A stretch of DNA of 30,251 bases from an uncultured Selenomonadales bacterium (GCA_937877655.1 CALFJC010000111.1:1-30251); one strand, 5' to 3'; positions 1 to 7,529 are shown, numbered from the stretch's first letter. The notes: generated by a model from the letters alone, not told the origin. Program-made: numbers and translations.

Positions 1-55
1 CTTAAAAACGCCTCGATAATTTCGGGCGAAAAACGATATTTGATAACCTGCGCGG
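1..55 (-). pseudogene. Acetyltransferase 3' fragment, exact duplicate of 208-262
   Basis: The first 55 bases are identical to 208-262, a piece near the 3' end of the acetyltransferase gene at 102-1049 that encodes the stretch around KYRFSPEIIEAFLR. The match stops abruptly at 55/56, where the parent continues into the GGNPA hexapeptide region and this copy does not. It is a fragment of a third tandem acetyltransferase copy, or the scar of a recombination between copies. The window edge hides its far end, so whether it continues as a longer copy cannot be told. Confidence 0.75.
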
Positions 56-69
56 AAGAATAAAATCAA

Positions 70-105
70 TCATACGAACAGCAACGCGCTTAAAATTTTT
101 TTCAT
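70..105 (-). other. Start of a secreted-protein-like ORF, cut after 11 codons
   Basis: An ATG at 103-105 overlaps the TGA stop of the acetyltransferase gene and has an AAGGAG ribosome site inside that gene's last codons, so translation should start here. It reads MKKILSALLFV and then stops at TGA (70-72). The sequence looks like the beginning of a signal peptide. Just downstream lies the duplicated acetyltransferase fragment in a different frame. The likely reading is that a secreted-protein gene was truncated when the fragment recombined in. A functional 11-residue peptide is possible but less likely. Confidence 0.35.
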
Positions 106-1049
106 GAATTTAACTCCTTGTCATGCAGAGAAATAAATTTCTCCACGTCGTTAAAATACTTAAAGTTTTCGTTGAGCTTGTCAAGATTCCAATCCCACCA
201 CTTAATCCTTAAAAACGCCTCGATAATTTCGGGCGAAAAACGATATTTGATAACCTGCGCGGGGTTGCCGCCGACAATCGCATAGGGCGGAACATTTTTA
301 ACAACCACGCTGTCCGCCGCAATAACCGCGCCGTCGCCGATAATCAGCGGCTTGTCGGGATTTGTGCACTTGAATACACATCTGCGCCCGACCCAAACGT
401 CATTGCCGATTAAAATTTTGCAAGTGCCTTGCGGCGGCAAAAATTCTTTTCTTGACGCCCAACCGAAATACCATGCCGGACAAGAGCTGACCTTTCTGTA
501 ATTGTGATCTCGATTCTCGCCCAAGACGAAAAGTATTTTTCGGGCAATCGGACAAAAATTTTTAATATGAACTTCGCCCGCGCCTTCAATTTCCGCATCG
601 TTTATGTAACTTCTCGCACCTAACGAAAGCTTTAAATTTCTGTCTTTCACAGAGTAAAATTGCGGATAAACGGTTTGCAAGCCCAACTTAAAAGCGGGCT
701 TTTCCAAAACGCCGTAAGCGACTTTCTCGGTAAGGAAACGTGAGAAATTCAAATTTTGCACACGAAAAACCAAGCCGTCGAGAATTTTTTCTCGTGGAAA
801 TTTCATCGCCTCAAGCAGTTTCATTCGTTCATAAAAAATTTTCTTGGAAGAAATTATCGCAAGGTCAAAATCAAGAATTTCATTTAACTCGCCTTGTCTT
901 CCGTCGGAATAAATTATGTTGATTTTATCCTTTTCAAGTTCGGCGCGAGCGACAATTTCCAAATTGCCGCGTTTAACTTCCGCATCGTAAAAAGGTTTCA
1001 GCTTCGGATAAATATCGTCGGTACCAAAAATTAAAGTTTTGTATGCCAT
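102..1049 (-). CDS. Hexapeptide-repeat (CatB-like) O-acetyltransferase with PglD-like N-terminal domain
   Basis: A 315-residue protein. The N-terminal ~110 residues (beginning MAYKTLIFGTDDIYPKLKPF) look like the small nucleotide-fold domain found in front of sugar acyltransferases. The C-terminal half is a left-handed beta-helix acetyltransferase with the CatB-type signatures GNDVWVGRR, IIGDGAVIAADSVVVKNV and PPYAIVGGNPAQVIKYRF, then a WWDW tail helix. Such enzymes move acetyl from acetyl-CoA to sugars of surface glycans; the exact acceptor is not visible. The start ATG is supported by GAGGAGG, which overlaps the stop region of the upstream paralogue (1062-2004), so the two are co-translated. 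It is the intact member of a tandem pair and has no poly-G run at the position where the paralogue does. Confidence 0.85.
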   Translation of the reverse strand: MAYKTLIFGTDDIYPKLKPFYDAEVKRGNLEIVARAELEKDKINIIYSDGRQGELNEILDFDLAIISSKKIFYERMKLLEAMKFPREKILDGLVFRVQNLNFSRFLTEKVAYGVLEKPAFKLGLQTVYPQFYSVKDRNLKLSLGARSYINDAEIEGAGEVHIKNFCPIARKILFVLGENRDHNYRKVSSCPAWYFGWASRKEFLPPQGTCKILIGNDVWVGRRCVFKCTNPDKPLIIGDGAVIAADSVVVKNVPPYAIVGGNPAQVIKYRFSPEIIEAFLRIKWWDWNLDKLNENFKYFNDVEKFISLHDKELNS

Positions 1050-1061
1050 AAAATTTCCTCC

Positions 1062-2004
1062 TCATTTGTCATGCAGAGAGATAAATTTTTCTATGTCATT
1101 GAAATACTTAAAGTTTTCATGGATTTCATCAAGGCTCCAGTCCCACCACTTGATCCTTAAAAGCGATTCGATAACGTCTTCCGAAAATCTGTACTTGATA
1201 ATTTTTGCGGGGTTGCCGCCGACAATGGCGTAGGGCGGAACATTTTTTACAACAACGCTGTCCGAAGCGATAACTGCGCCGTCTCCGATAATAAGCGGCT
1301 TATTCGAGTTTGTTGCTTTCAAAATGCAACCGCGCCCGCACCAAACGTCTGAGCCGATATTTATTCTGCAAAATCCTTGCGGCGGCAAAAATTCTACCGG
1401 AAATTTCCAATCAAACAGATTTAATTCAAACGAACTGACCTTTCGATAATCGTGTCCGTTGTTTAAGCCAAATTCAAATGTTATATTCCAAGACAAGGAA
1501 GAGAAATTACCTAAAGACAGTATTCCAATGCCGTCAATTTTCGCGTTTTCGTTGATGTAGCTTTTCTTTCCTAATGTCAGAATTGAGATGTCGTTTTTGA
1601 TTCTGTAAGCTTGAGGATATATTGCAGACATTGAGGCAGAAAAAGAATTTTTATCTTCCAATATCCCGTAAGCTATGTTCTCGTTTATCAGACGTTGAAA
1701 ATCCAAGTTTGGCACTTGAAAAACCCTGCCGTCGATTATTCGACTGCGCGGACAACCTTGCGCCTCCAAAAATTTCATGCGTTGATAAAAGTTATTCGTG
1801 GAAGAAATTATCGCCAGTTCAAATCCCTGAGAATCATCAACCCCCCCCCCGTTTACCGGCGGCGTTGACAAGGTTAATGGTTCCGTTTTCAAAAACGGCA
1901 TGGGCAGTGATTTCCAAATTGCCGCGTTGAACTTCCGCGTCGTAAAAAGGTTTCAGCTTGGGATAAAGATCATCGGTTCCAAAAATCAAAGTTTTTAACG
2001 CCAC
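1062..2004 (-). CDS. Paralogous hexapeptide acetyltransferase, phase-variable, out of frame at poly-G
   Basis: A close paralogue of the gene at 102-1049. The true start is GTG at 2002-2004, preceded by GGAGG placed right at the livG stop. From there the frame matches the paralogue (ALKTLIFGTDDLYPKLKPF) for 55 codons to a run of ten G (1841-1850), where it hits TGA at 1837-1839. The remainder is open in the next frame from FELAIISS through GSDVWCGRG, IIGDGAVIASDSVVV and GGNPAKIIKYRF to the stop. Nine or twelve G would join the halves into ~313 residues, the same length as the paralogue. The rest of the gene shows no decay, which points to a reversible on/off switch rather than a dead gene. A sequencing error in the homopolymer is the alternative. 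Confidence 0.8.
1841..1850 (-). repeat. Ten-G homopolymer, candidate phase-variation tract
   Basis: Ten consecutive C on the plus strand, read as G10 in the acetyltransferase gene. It lies in the linker between the N-terminal domain and the beta-helix domain, where the paralogue has ordinary mixed codons (a GRQGELNE region). No other G or C run close to this length was noticed in the window, although A/T runs are common. Confidence 0.85.
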
Positions 2005-2016
2005 AAAATTTCCTCC

Positions 2017-2796
2017 TCAATTAATTTCTTCGGCTCCGAGATAGGCGCGAATGACTTCGGGATCGTTTTGAATTTCGGCGGGCGTGCCGTCGGCAATAAT
2101 CATGCCGTATTCCAAAACGTAAATTCGCTCGCAAATGCCCATGACCAAACTCATGTCGTGTTCAATCAGCAAAACCGTTAAGCCGAATTGTTTTCTGATC
2201 CAGCGAATCATTTCCATCAGTTCTTGCGTTTCTTGCGGATTCATACCGGCGGCGGGCTCGTCGAGGAGTAAAAGTTTCGGCTTGGCGGCAAGAGCACGAG
2301 CAATTTCCAATCGCCGTTGCGCACCGTAAGGAAGATTTTTCGCAACTTCATAAGCGTGTTGTTCAAGCTTGAAAATTTTCAGCAGGTTCAAAGCTTCTTC
2401 CTCAATGGATTTTTCTTCGCCGAAATATCTCCCCATGCGCAAAACCGTTTCAATCAAGCCGTATTTAACATGGCAATGATAAGCGATTTTTACATTGTCA
2501 AGGACGCTGAGTTCGCTGAAGAGTCGAATGTTTTGGAACGTGCGGGCAATGCCGCGTTGAGTAATTTCGTAAGGCTTGAGTCCGACAAGCGACTTGCCGT
2601 CAAAAGTAATTTCGCCCGTCGTCGGAGCATAAACGCCCGTTATCAGATTAAAAGCTGTCGTTTTGCCCGCGCCGTTCGGACCGATAAGCCCGATAAGCTC
2701 GCCCTTGTCTATGTAAATGTTGAAGTCCGAAACTGCCTTCAGCCCGCCGAAAACTTCGGAGACATCAACAGTTTCAAGCAAATGTTTGTCAGCCAA
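2017..2796 (-). CDS. livG: Branched-chain amino acid ABC transporter ATPase LivG
   Basis: A 259-residue ABC ATPase that powers branched-chain amino acid uptake with LivHM and LivJ. Walker A GPNGAGKT is at residues 39-46, the Q-loop region is RTFQNIRLF, the LivG-type signature LPYGAQR is at 154-160, Walker B LLLLDEP is at 174-180, and the switch histidine is in IEHDMSL. The long helical insert after the Q-loop (about 105-135) is characteristic of LivG as opposed to LivF. It starts with TTG at 2794-2796; its ribosome site GGAGG lies in the last codons of livM. The stop is followed at once by the GGAGG of the frameshifted acetyltransferase, so livG and the acetyltransferases share a transcript. 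The partner ATPase livF is not found next to it or elsewhere in the window. Confidence 0.95.
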   Translation of the reverse strand: MADKHLLETVDVSEVFGGLKAVSDFNIYIDKGELIGLIGPNGAGKTTAFNLITGVYAPTTGEITFDGKSLVGLKPYEITQRGIARTFQNIRLFSELSVLDNVKIAYHCHVKYGLIETVLRMGRYFGEEKSIEEEALNLLKIFKLEQHAYEVAKNLPYGAQRRLEIARALAAKPKLLLLDEPAAGMNPQETQELMEMIRWIRKQFGLTVLLIEHDMSLVMGICERIYVLEYGMIIADGTPAEIQNDPEVIRAYLGAEEIN

Positions 2797-2799
2797 TTT

Positions 2800-3762
2800 T
2801 TATGTCGCCTCCTTCGCGCCCGAAATTTTATCCAAGAATTTTTTTATCGGTTTGATATTCGTAATTTCCATGTAGCCGAACAAACCTTGCGGGCGATAGA
2901 ACATCATCAAAATCAAAGCCAGCGCGTAAATTATCATGCGCGCTTCGGGGAAGGACGCCAATGCCGCCGAAATAAAAGTTACAACGAATGCGCCCGCGAT
3001 TGAGCCCGTGATGGAGCCCATGCCGCCCATTACAACCATAATCAAATAGTTGAAGGAAGATAAAAATGTAAACGAAGTCGGGCTGATTAAATAAAATTGG
3101 TGCGCAAAAAGTCCGCCCGCGACTCCCGCGAACGCCGCGCCCAATGTAAACGCCATGACTTTATATTTCGTTGTATTGACGCCCATTGCCTCCGCCGCAA
3201 TTTCATTTTCGCGAATCGCTATGCAAGCTCGCCCGTGCGAGGAGTTCACGAAATTTTTTATAAAGAAAAGTGTAACGAGCATTGCGGAGAAAACCCATGT
3301 GAAATTTGTTAAATGCGGAATGCCTTTAAAGCCCGCTGCGCCGCCGACATAATCGATATTCATGATGACAATACGAATTATTTCGCCGAGTCCGAGCGTC
3401 GCTATCGCCAAATAGTCTCCGCGCAGGCGCAACGTCGGCAAGCCGATTAAAAAGCCCAAAATGCCCGCCGCTATCGCCCCGCAAATCAAAGCGACAATCA
3501 GCGGCAAGCCGAATTTTACCGTTGCCACAACGCCGACATATGCTCCGACCGCCATAAAGCCCGCGTGCCCCAATGAAAATTGCCCCGTGTAGCCGTTGAT
3601 TAAATTCAGACTCGCCGACATGATTATGTTCACGCAAATTAAAATTATGTTCAGCTCCCAAAATGAGCCGATAATTTTTGTGCTGATCATCATCTGAAGG
3701 ACGCCGTAAAGAATCAATCCGAAAATCAGCATCACCAAATCTCTTTTTCTGGCTGAGTTCAT
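2800..3762 (-). CDS. livM: Branched-chain amino acid ABC transporter permease LivM
   Basis: A 320-residue inner-membrane permease with about nine hydrophobic helices. Family landmarks are the Gly-rich SLNLINGYTGQFSLGHAGF segment near the N-terminus, the PTLRLRGDYLAIATLGLGEI cytoplasmic EAA-like loop, and the YLIMVVMGGMGSITGSIAGA region near the C-terminus. The ATG at 3760-3762 is chosen because AAAGGA lies just before it; the ATG six codons upstream has no such site and falls in the heptanucleotide repeat. It forms the membrane channel with LivH. Confidence 0.94.
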   Translation of the reverse strand: MNSARKRDLVMLIFGLILYGVLQMMISTKIIGSFWELNIILICVNIIMSASLNLINGYTGQFSLGHAGFMAVGAYVGVVATVKFGLPLIVALICGAIAAGILGFLIGLPTLRLRGDYLAIATLGLGEIIRIVIMNIDYVGGAAGFKGIPHLTNFTWVFSAMLVTLFFIKNFVNSSHGRACIAIRENEIAAEAMGVNTTKYKVMAFTLGAAFAGVAGGLFAHQFYLISPTSFTFLSSFNYLIMVVMGGMGSITGSIAGAFVVTFISAALASFPEARMIIYALALILMMFYRPQGLFGYMEITNIKPIKKFLDKISGAKEAT

Positions 3763-3777
3763 AGAAATTCCTTTCTT

Positions 3778-3819
3778 CATTCTTAATTCCTAATTCATAA
3801 TTCTTAATTCCTAATTGCC
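3778..3819 (-). repeat. Heptanucleotide repeat array, 6 units, after the livH stop
   Basis: Two bases after the livH stop, six degenerate 7-base units follow in exact register. The consensus, read on the minus strand, is RRNAATT (for example GGCAATT, AGGAATT, ATGAATT). The array runs up to the ribosome site of livM. The first 22 bases from the stop codon on are the same as after the stop at 18498, so the element is dispersed rather than locally generated. Confidence 0.8.
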
Positions 3820-3821
3820 TT

Positions 3822-4709
3822 TCAAACTTTTTCATTCGTGTTCTTGCCGAAAAGTCCGCTCGGTTTAATCAGCAAAACCAAAATCAAAATCGCGAACGCC
3901 GCCGCATCTCTGAACGTCGAAGAAATAAAACCGGAGACCAACGCCTCGACAACGCCCAAAACTATTCCGCCGACAACCGCGCCCGGCAAAATTCCTATTC
4001 CGCCCAAAACCGCCGCCACGAACGCTTTCAAGCCCGGCATAATTCCCATAAGCGGATCAATCGTGTTGTAGTAGACGCCGACCAAAACTCCCGCCGCCGC
4101 CGCCAATGCCGAGCCTATGCAAAATGTCATCGAAATAACTTTGTCCGAATCAACGCCCATCAACTGCGCGGTTTCCGTGTCGAAACTCGCCGCCCGCATT
4201 GCCTTGCCGAGTTTGGTTTTCTGGACAATGTAAGTCAACAAAGCCATTAAAACAATCGTTATTCCCAAAATCAAAAGTTGTTGCCCGTTGATTATGAAGC
4301 CGCCGACATTGAAAGAAATATTCGGCATGACTTCGGGAAAAGTGCGCGGCGTCGGCGTCACGAAATACATGCTCGTATATTCCAAGAAAAATGAAACGCC
4401 AATCGCCGTTATCAGCAAAGAAATTCTCGGCGCGTGACGGAGCGGCTTATAAGCAATTCTCTCAACCAACATTCCCAAGCAAGCCGTCAACGCCATTGAA
4501 ATTAAAAGCGCAGGAAAAATCGGCAAGCCGCCAAATGTGACTGCCGCGAAGCCGATATACGCGCCGACCATGTAAACGTCGCCGTGCGCGAAGTTTATCA
4601 ACTTTATTATGCCGTAAATCATCGTGTAGCCCAGAGCAATCAGCGCGTAAATGCTGCCCAGACTCACGCCGTTTATCAACTGCTGAACGAGTTGATGGAT
4701 AAAGTCCAT
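3822..4709 (-). CDS. livH: Branched-chain amino acid ABC transporter permease LivH
   Basis: A 295-residue inner-membrane permease with about eight hydrophobic helices. The N-terminus carries the LivH hallmark SLGSIYALIALGYTMIYGII and LINFAHGDVYMVGAY; the conserved AFVAAVLGGIGILPGAVVGG segment comes near the C-terminus. It pairs with LivM. The start ATG (4707-4709) has GGAGG seven bases upstream, but that GGAGG is one arm of a hairpin (4717-4740), and seven T separate it from the ATG. This could lower permease expression relative to the upstream binding protein, as transporters usually require. Confidence 0.94.
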   Translation of the reverse strand: MDFIHQLVQQLINGVSLGSIYALIALGYTMIYGIIKLINFAHGDVYMVGAYIGFAAVTFGGLPIFPALLISMALTACLGMLVERIAYKPLRHAPRISLLITAIGVSFFLEYTSMYFVTPTPRTFPEVMPNISFNVGGFIINGQQLLILGITIVLMALLTYIVQKTKLGKAMRAASFDTETAQLMGVDSDKVISMTFCIGSALAAAAGVLVGVYYNTIDPLMGIMPGLKAFVAAVLGGIGILPGAVVGGIVLGVVEALVSGFISSTFRDAAAFAILILVLLIKPSGLFGKNTNEKV

Positions 4710-4740
4710 AAAAAAACCTCCTTGAAAATTTTCAAGAAGG
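4710..4740 (-). promoter_or_regulatory. Hairpin masking the livH ribosome site, followed by T7
   Basis: On the minus strand CCTTCTTGAAAA pairs with TTTTCAAGGAGG and is followed by seven T and the livH ATG. The GGAGG ribosome site lies inside the 3' arm. The shape (stem plus T run) also fits a leaky intrinsic terminator. A near copy lies before the GT9 gene at 5834-5864, and the similarity extends ~40 bases further upstream in both. Confidence 0.6.
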
Positions 4741-4765
4741 ATTTTAACTTTTTACGGCGATATTG

Positions 4766-5833
4766 TCACGCTTTATTTTTGAGATAATTGCAAGTGACTT
4801 CGCAAACCATCTGCGGCGTATGACTCAACATGCATGGCGGCTCCGCATTTCCGCGCAGGCAAGTCCACCAGTTGTCGCCGTTGACATACAAACAAGGTCT
4901 GCAAATTTCAGAAACAAGATTTATATTCCAATCATAACCGACATAATTTTGATCACTCGGTCCGAAGAGTACCAAACATTTTGCCCCGACAGCCGTCGCC
5001 AAATGAATCAAGCCGCCTTCGCAACCGACATGTAAGAGACTGTTCGCCAAAATATATTTCGTCAGCTCCAAATCACAGCCGAGAAAATTTCTGTCGGCAT
5101 TTTCAATTTTAACATCTCCTCTCCCGCCGCATTGAACAATCTCAATCTGCGGAAAGCGTCTCTTCATTCGGGCAACGTATTCGCGAAAATATTTTATCGG
5201 TCAAGCCTTTACTTTCGGACGAGTTTTCTTGCGTTCGCTTATGTTGGTGTAAAAAGTTATGTACTTGTCAAGCTTAAGGGCGTCGAATTTGCGTTTGAAT
5301 TCGGGCGAGAGCGGAATATTAATTTTGTTGTCGCGAATCGGAAGAGCTCCGTCGCAGGAAAGAAATTCGTAACAATTTTTATTTAAGATGGAAGCCGCAA
5401 TCACGTTGCGAAGAGCTACGGCAGTTTGCCAAGCACCGTAAGGATAAACATTTTTCTTGTTGTATTCGTCGATTTTGACAAAACTTTCCAGAAGAGCCGG
5501 TGCCATCGCTTCCATTCTTTTTATGTTGGCATTTTCCAACAAAATCACGTGACAGCCGCCGACGCACAAAGCCGCATCATAATTTTTATTTTTGTCTTCG
5601 TAAAACTTTTGGTAACTGAAAACGCCGTTCAAATTTTTTATGTCGCCGTAAAAAGCTTTTGCAAAATGTTTATGCGCTTCGCTTATGCAAAAAAAATCGA
5701 CAACACAATTTGGCGCGAGTTCAATTAAAGCTTCCAAAACTTTTCGGGCAATAACAACGTCGCCCATGCCCGCCAGAGAATAAAAAGCAATCGAGACTTC
5801 ATCTGATTCAAAAGCAAATTTTTCTTCAGCCAT
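4766..5833 (-). pseudogene. Glycosyltransferase family 9 (heptosyltransferase-like), interrupted by in-frame TGA
   Basis: Two open stretches in one frame, 5833-5204 and 5200-4766, are separated only by TGA at 5201-5203. Together they give 355 codons, a normal GT9 length. The N-terminal half has the GT9 motif YSLAGMGDVVIARKVLEAL; the C-terminal half has the donor-site motif GCEGGLIHLATAVGAKCL followed by LFGPSDQNYVG. At the interruption the context is KA-stop-PIKYF, where GT9 proteins usually have Trp-Pro, so TGG to TGA is the simplest explanation. GT9 enzymes add heptose or similar sugars to LPS or other glycans. The start at 5833 follows GGGAGG. It sits between livJ and livH, an unexpected place, flanked by ~70-bp direct repeats. 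A sequencing error could make it intact. Confidence 0.75.
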
Positions 5834-5864
5834 AAAAAAACCTCCCTGAAAAATTTTCAAGGAG
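5834..5864 (-). promoter_or_regulatory. Hairpin masking the GT9 gene ribosome site, followed by T7
   Basis: The second copy of the element at 4710-4740: an inverted repeat (CTCCTTGAAAA against TTTTTCAGGGAG) carries the ribosome site in its 3' arm and is followed by seven T and the ATG at 5831-5833. The homology with the livH copy continues upstream through a segment that, in the livH copy, is the 3' end of the GT9 gene (KNKA then stop). The duplicated unit was therefore probably GT9 gene plus leader. Confidence 0.6.
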
Positions 5865-5902
5865 ATTTTAACTTTTTACGGCGATGTTGTCACGCTTTAT
5901 TT

Positions 5903-6118
5903 TTACCAACATTCCCATTCGTATTCAAAAATTTTTCTGTAAAAACTGTTGTTGCCGATTTCATTTGCGTAACGTCGGACGTGTTTATTGGCAATGCGGC
6001 GCAAAAACTTTTTGTGATAAGAATATCTTACGAAGTGCGCCTTTCCATTCCGACTGCAACGAAAAATTCCGGAAATGCCGTCGTAGTAACTGCAGCGGAG
6101 AAAATAGTACTGCGCGGC
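5903..6118 (-). pseudogene. Start-less open frame, possible remnant of a small basic protein
   Basis: A 72-codon open frame without a credible start codon lies in the 340-base gap between livJ and the GT9 gene. Its end reads HKKFLRRIANKHVRRY followed by ANEIGNNSFYRKIFEYEWEC and W, a strongly basic, helical-looking tail that seems more protein-like than chance. It overlaps in another frame with the small ORF 6028-6174. I do not recognise a family with certainty. It may be debris of a gene lost when the GT9 cassette entered. The TAA at 5903-5905 is next to the duplicated GT9 tail segment. Confidence 0.3.
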
Positions 6119-6174
6119 TTAATTTGCGGAATTATAACTGCGGCAATCGTTGCGTTCAATTCGTCGGGTGTCAT
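6028..6174 (-). CDS. Small hypothetical ORF (48 aa) adjoining livJ
   Basis: ATG at 6172-6174 comes directly after the livJ stop (TAA-ATG) with a modest AAGG four bases upstream, so it could be translated by coupling. The product begins MTPDELNATIAAVIIPQIKP and ends MERRTS. It has no recognised family, signal peptide or clear membrane helix. Because another frame of the same stretch also looks coding-like near its 3' end, a frameshifted longer gene is possible. Treat as tentative. Confidence 0.35.
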   Translation of the reverse strand: MTPDELNATIAAVIIPQIKPRSTIFSAAVTTTAFPEFFVAVGMERRTS

Positions 6175-7380
6175 TTAACCTTCGGGAGCAATTTTCGCAC
6201 GGAGCTCGCGCATGCCGTCTTTTGTCTCGATAACGACGATGCCTTTAATCGGATTGTGAGTCGCCGCGTCCATTGTGATTGTGCCCGTGCCGACTTTCAA
6301 ATCTTTAATCGTCTCAATATTGTCGCGGATTTTTTGAGAATCTTCGCCGCCGCGTTCAATCGCGTTGATTAACATTTTGCCCGCGTCATAGCCGAGAGCC
6401 GCAAAAACGTTCGGATCAGTTTTATACTCAAGTTCATATGCTTTGATAAAGTCTTGAACTTCGTCGTCGCCTTCAAAGTAATGCGTGCAGAAATAAGTAT
6501 TGTTCAGCGCGTCCTTGCCGGCAATGTCGACAACTTTGCTGTCATCCCAACCGTCGGTGCCCAAAATTGCGGCGGTTATGCCGAGCTCGCGAGCCTGCTT
6601 GACGATTTTTCCGACTTCCTCATAATAAGCGGGAACAAAAATCACGTCGGCATTTGCGGTTTGAATTTTCGTCAACGCCGCTTTGAAGTCTTGATCTTTC
6701 GCAAGGAAAGCTTCTTCCATTACAACTTGTCCGCCGTCCGCCTCGAATTTTTCTTTGAAAATTTTTCCGAGACTCTTGGAATAATCGGAGCTTGAATCAA
6801 GATAAAGAACCGCGGTTTTCGCGCTCAAATCTTTTGCGGCGAATTGCGCCATGACTTCGCTCTGTTGCGGGTCGATAAAGCAAGAGCGGAAAACATACGG
6901 CTTAACCTGTCCGTTCTCAACCGTGACGTCGGGATTCGTTGCGGCAGGCGCGATAATCGGAACCATGTTATCGGTTGCAACTTGAGACTCGGCGATAACA
7001 TTTGCAGTGACTGCCGGTCCGATAAGCGCAACAATTTTGTCGTCGGAAATTAATTTAGTCGCGGCGTTGACGGCTTCAGCCGCTTCGGATTTGGCGTCAG
7101 CCTCGACGATTTTAATTTTTTTGCCGTTGATGCCGCCCGCGTCGTTGACTTCTTTAATCGCCAACTTAAGTCCGTTATTGGCATTCGCGCCGTATTGTGC
7201 GACGTTGCCCGTCAGCTCGAAATTGGAGCCGATAACAATTTCATCGCCCGCCGCTTTGTTGCCTTCGCCGCCGCCGCCCGAAGAACCGCTGTCTCCGCCG
7301 CAACCCGTGAACAACGCGCTTGCCAAAATTCCGCAAGCAATCATCGATGCCAATCTGAACTTCTTTTTACTGAAAAACAA
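6175..7380 (-). CDS. livJ: Branched-chain amino acid ABC transporter substrate-binding lipoprotein LivJ
   Basis: A 401-residue periplasmic-binding-protein type I lipoprotein. The N-terminus has basic residues, a hydrophobic stretch and a lipobox ending at Cys27 (ALFTGC), followed by a Gly/Ser linker, so it should be exported and lipid-anchored. The mature part has family motifs IVIGSNFELTGNVAQYG, GLKLAIKEVNDAGGINGKKI and VALIGPAVTANV. It starts with TTG at 7378-7380, with GGAGG about ten bases upstream. It is the first gene after the promoter at 7427-7455 and precedes livH, livM and livG. Ligand is probably Leu/Ile/Val; other amino acids or small amides are possible for this family. Confidence 0.93.
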   Translation of the reverse strand: MFFSKKKFRLASMIACGILASALFTGCGGDSGSSGGGGEGNKAAGDEIVIGSNFELTGNVAQYGANANNGLKLAIKEVNDAGGINGKKIKIVEADAKSEAAEAVNAATKLISDDKIVALIGPAVTANVIAESQVATDNMVPIIAPAATNPDVTVENGQVKPYVFRSCFIDPQQSEVMAQFAAKDLSAKTAVLYLDSSSDYSKSLGKIFKEKFEADGGQVVMEEAFLAKDQDFKAALTKIQTANADVIFVPAYYEEVGKIVKQARELGITAAILGTDGWDDSKVVDIAGKDALNNTYFCTHYFEGDDEVQDFIKAYELEYKTDPNVFAALGYDAGKMLINAIERGGEDSQKIRDNIETIKDLKVGTGTITMDAATHNPIKGIVVIETKDGMRELRAKIAPEG

Positions 7381-7426
7381 TTCTAATCAACCTCCAAAAT
7401 TTATAACGTTGGAAACTTTTTGCGCA

Positions 7427-7455
7427 AGTATATTTAAAAAGCTCTTAAACGTCAA
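7427..7455 (-). promoter_or_regulatory. Sigma70-type promoter of the liv operon
   Basis: On the minus strand, TTGACG (7450-7455), a 17-base spacer and TATACT (7427-7432) lie about 45 bases before the livJ start and just downstream of the TPR gene's terminator. Both boxes are close to consensus. Confidence 0.75.
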
Positions 7456-7466
7456 GATTTTTTCAT

Positions 7467-7496
7467 AAAAAAAACTCCGCAAATTCAAACGCGGAG
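7467..7496 (-). terminator. Intrinsic terminator of the TPR gene
   Basis: Minus-strand stem CTCCGC/GCGGAG with a ten-base loop, followed immediately by eight T. It lies 34 bases after the TPR stop and separates that gene from the liv promoter. Confidence 0.85.
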
Positions 7497-7529
7497 ATAA
7501 ATTCCAAAAAAAAATTCTGCGCGGAAACT

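Noticed and set aside
1062..1901. Acetyltransferase starting at the internal ATG near 1899-1901
   Set aside because: That start has no ribosome site and the residues before the poly-G in that frame do not match the paralogue; the GTG at 2002-2004 with GGAGG does match in its own frame.
5201..5203. Selenocysteine at the TGA in the GT9 gene
   Set aside because: GT9 proteins have Trp, not Cys or Sec, at this place, and no SECIS-like stem-loop was seen directly downstream.
5981..6178. Plus-strand ORF opposite the livJ-GT9 gap
   Set aside because: No ribosome site, promoter or recognisable product, and it lies over the minus-strand frames that adjoin livJ.
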